This document shows positions 59,410 through 64,000 of a stretch of DNA of 64,000 nucleotides, one piece after another. The DNA is from Sciurus carolinensis (Eukaryota; Chordata; Mammalia; Rodentia; Sciuridae). Position numbers and translations under genes: made by a program. The notes beneath the pieces were generated by a model that was given only the letters and a program-made list of their open reading frames with translations, made no database searches and was not told where the DNA came from. The first letter of the stretch is position 1, and the number at the start of each line of letters is the position of its first letter. The stretch spans positions 41,663,792 to 41,727,791 of the forward strand of contig NC_062222.1 of assembly GCF_902686445.1 (NCBI RefSeq), written 5' to 3'.

Positions 59410-60560
59410 TTTACAATTAACATATTTGATTACTAGTAAATTTTAGCACATCTTTTACTAATTAGTTAAGCATTCACAGTTCTCCTTTTGTAAGTTGCCT
59501 ATTCAAGTCCTTTATCTGATTTTTTTTAATCACTGATTTTTACTCTTCATCTTTGGCTTATAAGAACTTCTGTGAATTATAGAAACTAGTCTCACATCAG
59601 TTTTAAATGTTTCAGATACCTTTGCATTTTGCTTTCTCCCTGTCAACTGGCAATGTTTAGCATTTTGATATAATCCATTTGTGTAACTTAGTCACCCAGA
59701 TATCTATGGTTGGTGTTAGTTGAATACTATTCAGAAAAAGTATTATTTACCAATATCTTACTTTCCTCCTTTTTTATGTTTATTACCATTGCAGTTGTCT
59801 TTGATATGTTTAGGTTTTTAATCCAGAAGAAATTCACTTGCATATAACTTTATTTTTCTCCTTCATGAACAAAGTGTCAAACTATCCATTTCCTGAACAA
59901 TCCATCCTTTAAGTGATGGTACTATCTTCATGATATATACATTTTCAAAATGTACAAATGCCCATCTAATAGCTCTTTATCTTGTACCATCTGTTCTGTT
60001 CTTACAACATTAATATCAAATTTTAAATACAGTGGTCCTATAATTTATTTTACCATCTGCCAAAGCAAGTTCTCCCCATATTTTTCAGCATTCACTTTAT
60101 GTTTTCAAAGTTGAATTATTTATCGAGGATTTTATTCTTCCACATTCACAATTGTCTTATAATGTGAATAATTGTTTTAGAATAATTCAAAAAAATTGTA
60201 GAATTGACTCTAAATCTATCTACAGAATTTGGGATTACCATGAGTTTGAGTAATACTTCCAGGATATTGACAGTTTTAAAAAAATCAGATCATCTCATTT
60301 GTCATAGAGAACTCCTTTTTTGTATCCTTTCATAGAATTTAGTAACTTCTTAAATGGAGATCTTGTAAATTGTTTTACAAGGTAATATTTACTGAGCAAA
60401 CTATAGTTTCTGGGACTTTGTGAATCATATCTTATATTCCATTGCTATTTTAATTTTTGATTTATTATTGTTGATATAAAACATTCTCTTAATTTTAATA
60501 ATTTAACTATGCACTGAACAATCTTGCAAGTTTCTCAATATTTGTGGCATTTAATGCATT
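59410..60560 (-). mobile_element. Ancient L1 ORF2, antisense, heavily decayed
   Basis: AAGTCCTTTATCTGATTTTT, CAGATACCTTTGCATTTTGC, GGTTTTTAATCCAGAAGAAA, TTTCCTGAACAATCCATCC and AATACTTCCAGGATATTGAC follow the order of antisense ORF2 of old L1 families. Confidence 0.65.
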
Positions 60561-63500
60561 GATTCCTTTCATTTTTCTATTGATCTGTAATCTTCACAAA
60601 AGTTGCCTATTTGAATTACTTGGGAAGATACTACAAAATACTGGAAACATAATATTTACTGGTAGTGAAGAGACTAAAACTCTCTCGATAGAATTACCAG
60701 ATACAGCAAATAAAACTATATGTTTCATAGTTACTTCCTATTTCAGAAAAAGAATGAGTAATGTTTTAGTGCAAGTACTTCTTATGCATTATTGGGGATA
60801 TATTTAAAGAAAAACTTTTCAGTGTTTATCTGAAATTCAGATTTAGCTGTATGTCCTGTATTTTATCTTGGTAGCCCTATCCCCAAGTGATTCTATTTCA
60901 TAGGCAATGCCAAGAAAAACTCATGTAGATGATTATATTTCCTGCAACTAACAACAATTTCAACAAGCAATTTTATTGCTTGCCTGCAAATCATTACACT
61001 TCTCTCAGCTTAAAGTAATTAATAAATTTCTTTATGATTCATTAAGCCAATGGAAATATATAATATACTTCTTGGAAATGTTTTATTGATCTTTTCCATT
61101 AATTCTAACTCACATACGGTCAGTGAATTTGTTATGTATCTTATTTTTTTAGGGTAATTGTACTGCTTTATGCTCATCTCTTTTCTCATGTGAATTCCTC
61201 TTGATGCAGCAACTAACGTTTTAGTGATGTTCAGAACTTGGCCCATAAAAATTTAGGACAATATTCAGCAATGCACTGGATGTATCCTGCCTTCAAATTT
61301 TTAGGAGATTCTTAAAATAAACACAAATTGTAAATAAGCAGTAATTAGCCTATATTATGACTACTCGCCTTATTTATATTGTTGTCCATTTTGGACAAAT
61401 CTGCAAATTTATGTAAAACAGAGAGAATTCACCAGAGAAAGAATGAAATTTCATCACCAATGATGTGCTAAAAATATTGTGCCACTAACTGATGGAAATC
61501 AGCAGCTCTGGTTAAGGATTGCATTATATTCCAAATAGTGAGATTAAGGATTCAGTGCATAGGTCATTAGAATGAAAAGTATATTTCAGTCTCCCAGACA
61601 TTTCAATTTGAAAATTTCAACAGAGATCCAATAGCAATGGTAGAAATGCTTTCAAATATTTTTTTTCAAATATTGTATTCTCAAACTGCTGAATGTGGGC
61701 ATTACAAAAACTGCTAACATTGATAGAGAACTAATTGCCTTCTTTTACAAATTGATTGGAAAGAGAAAGAGGAGGAAGAGAGAGGCATATATAATACCCT
61801 TATCTTCCTACAAGTACAATATGATTTTCAAACTCAAATTGCTCCAGCAAAAACTCTACTTTGAAAATAATATAAATGGTAGTGAGAGAAAATGGGATTA
61901 GACAAAGTTTTATCAGTAATCTGATGATATTGAAAATAATTATTTTAAACATTAATTTACCTTTAAAGGACAATTCTGAAGAGATTACATATTTGAATGC
62001 ATCAATAACTTCATAAAAGTAACCATTTCAAAATATTTTTTTCAAAATATTTTAGATGTAGACAGAGAAAATTGAAAAATTGAGCAAGAAGTTCCCAGGG
62101 ATGAACATTGCCAGTGTCAGAAAATTGCATGCACGCCAGCTACTTCTATTTTGACTTATCTCAACATGCCATCTCCTCCATACTGGTATGGGTTTGATGC
62201 AGCCAAATCTAACTCAGTGTGAGTTTTAGGAAAGCTAAATGGGTCGTACAAAGATCTGAATATTGCAGACTGGCTGTTCTTGTATGTAAAATGAGAATAA
62301 TTATTTTTACAAGGGGGAGACTCCAAAGTTGCACTTTTAGTGAGGACTCTTGACCATCCTGTTCCTGTTCCATGCTACCCCAACCTCCATGGCCTGCCAT
62401 ACCACTGCTGCCCTGGGTGACTTGCTCCTCACATTGTCTGTGTTCTTACTTATTTATGAACCTCCAGCTCATTTCCTTATTCCAACATCCCTGCCATTAT
62501 TAACTATCTTTTAAAAATGTTTATATATTTTATAAATTGACAGATTTTGTCTTTAACCTGTATAGTGTGGTGTTAAGAAGTATATATACATTCTGGAACA
62601 GATAATCTAGGCAATAAACAAATGTACTACCTTAGGTAAACATCATTTTTGTGGTCATAGCACTTAGCAGCCATTCTCTTTAGGTTTTTCAAGACTACCT
62701 TATGTTGCCATGAACTATCACCCTCGTCTTATAACAATAAGCCTATTGGATGATGTATCCTTTGTTCCCATCTCCTTCTCCCCTCTGGCACAAGCCATTA
62801 TTCACTACCTCTATTAGGTCAACACGTTGCTTCCAAAACACTAATTTTGCAGTCTCATATAAAACAGCCTCTTCAGGGAATCTTCCAAACAGTCATGCAA
62901 TCTTCTGGCCCTCTTGGGTATTGTCACAACTTGAAACCCTTATATGTTACATACAGCAACACACAACACATGAATAATATGCATTTTCCTCCACAGCCAT
63001 CTCTATCACCTTCCTGCCATGTTCATATCTCTAGAATGTGAACACTTTATATGTGTTGGATGTGACCCACTTAACACCTTGATTTCACATTTTTTTCACC
63101 TTCCAATTTTCCATAATTTTATCTCTATATTTTATCTGTTAACTATCCCCATGACCAAGCCCAAAAATGTTTTATTATTTAATAATTTACATTTTAAATA
63201 TTTGAATCTCAGTATTTCCCCTGGATTAACAATTCTGTCCTTCAAGCTTTTAAAATTCTTGCTTCCAGTTCACTTTGACCTCATCAAGATCATCAATTCC
63301 ATCATTATTCCATTTTTTTACAATAATGTTCCTTATTATGCTAGATTTACCCAAACACCAATTCCCAAGTTCTAAATTCTAAGCTGGCTCATGGTACCCA
63401 AACAGTGAAAAATAATAGGAGCCATAATTATAAATTTGTGCCAATACACATGCCATCCCAGCAATGCCACAGAGTTTCGTGCCAGTTCCACTGCAAGATC

Positions 63501-63898
63501 ATAGTCGTGTCCCCATGTCACTCTTCTGTCTCATCTCCAAAATTCATGTAGTCTCATCTCTAGCCTTTCTTCAGATATTTCCTTCCACCATTGGCTCCTG
63601 CATTCTTGATAGGAGTTAATTTCCAACTTTCCTGGAATTTGAATGAGTTCAATCACTTGGAAATTCTCCTCAATTATTTCATCTTTCCTAAGCAGCTACA
63701 TTGTGCTTTCTGCTTCCAGGGATTGCTCTCTCTCTTATGCTTTGGATTTCATACCCAATTAACTCTTCTGCAATCAGTTAACTCCTTCTCTTCTTATCTT
63801 CAAACCCTTAAGAGTCATTACACTCCAAAAACAATGCATGCTTGTATCACTGCTCTCTTTTGACAAGAAAGTAAGCCAAAAAATTTAAAGATCACATA
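60561..63898. other. AT-rich sequence without recognised features
   Basis: No gene recognised. 62405-63100 is slightly pyrimidine-rich and might hold an old LINE or LTR relic, not assignable. Open frames here, including 63019-63375, lack recognisable similarity. Confidence 0.4.
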
Positions 63899-64000
63899 TT
63901 TCCACATATATATATGTATACACGCACACATACATATATATACATATCCATATATATCCATATATATACACACATATATATTCTATTTATATGATATATG
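63899..64000. repeat. (TA)/(CATATA) microsatellite running off the right edge
   Basis: Alternating purine-pyrimidine sequence made of TATATA, CACACA and CATATC units. Its right boundary is outside the window. Confidence 0.9.

Noticed and set aside
1..64000. CRISPR arrays, operons, ribosome-binding sites, phage or plasmid functions
   Set aside because: The sequence is clearly mammalian nuclear DNA. No regularly spaced repeats or dense bacterial-type coding exist.

Overview
The window looks like AT-rich, non-coding nuclear DNA of a placental mammal, most probably a sciurid rodent (squirrel, ground squirrel or marmot). This rests on the repeats. There are seven tRNA-derived ID-type SINEs, and five composite SINEs in which a 7SL-derived B1-like monomer is fused to an ID monomer (the MEN / B1-dID arrangement known from squirrels). 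There are also rodent-type MaLR LTRs and two young LINE-1 subfamilies whose 3' ends I recognise as squirrel-like. Mammal-wide fossils (L2, MIR, old L1M, a Tigger/MER44-like DNA transposon) fill much of the rest. No exon of a host protein gene, no tRNA or rRNA gene, no CpG island and no bacterial-type feature could be supported. The open frames are short, and those that make sense are fragments of L1 ORF2. The window is therefore either a gene desert or the inside of a very large intron.

Layout. 0-8.2 kb is repeat-dense: a young 5'-inverted L1 (1-1630) with five perfect telomeric hexamers in its 3' UTR, a second probably inverted L1 (1968-2325), about 2.6 kb of antisense old L1, an ID SINE, a Tigger-like element, sense L1M remnants and a MaLR LTR. 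8.2-24.8 kb is mostly unique sequence with scattered MIRs, two well-preserved ID SINEs (11.5 and 22.2 kb), a MaLR LTR (14.8-15.2 kb) and a composite SINE (18.4 kb). 24.8-30.2 kb holds a sense L1 with an internal deletion and a textbook twin-primed L1 (29735-30211) with a perfect 16-bp target duplication, plus L2/L1M relics. 30.2-46.6 kb is mostly unique, with one GC-richer patch near 34.5 kb, L2 relics, a MaLR LTR and a composite SINE. 46.6-48.1 kb is a nested cluster in which an old L1M 3' UTR is split by a solo LTR and then by a composite SINE. 48-64 kb is again AT-rich with L2/L1M relics, two SINE clusters (54.8-56.7 kb) and a terminal (TA)-rich microsatellite.

Nothing here forms a pathway or operon. 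The biology that can be read is retrotransposition: target-primed reverse transcription, twin priming, SINE mobilisation and nested insertion. I did not find an undescribed multigene system. The points most worth following up are the telomere-repeat insertion in the young L1 3' UTR, the well-resolved twin-primed insertions, a near-identical 49-nt block at two sites 6.8 kb apart, a perfect 22-bp palindrome and a GC-richer, exon-like patch at 34.5 kb. Family names were assigned by eye; all boundaries are approximate unless a target-site duplication (TSD) is given.
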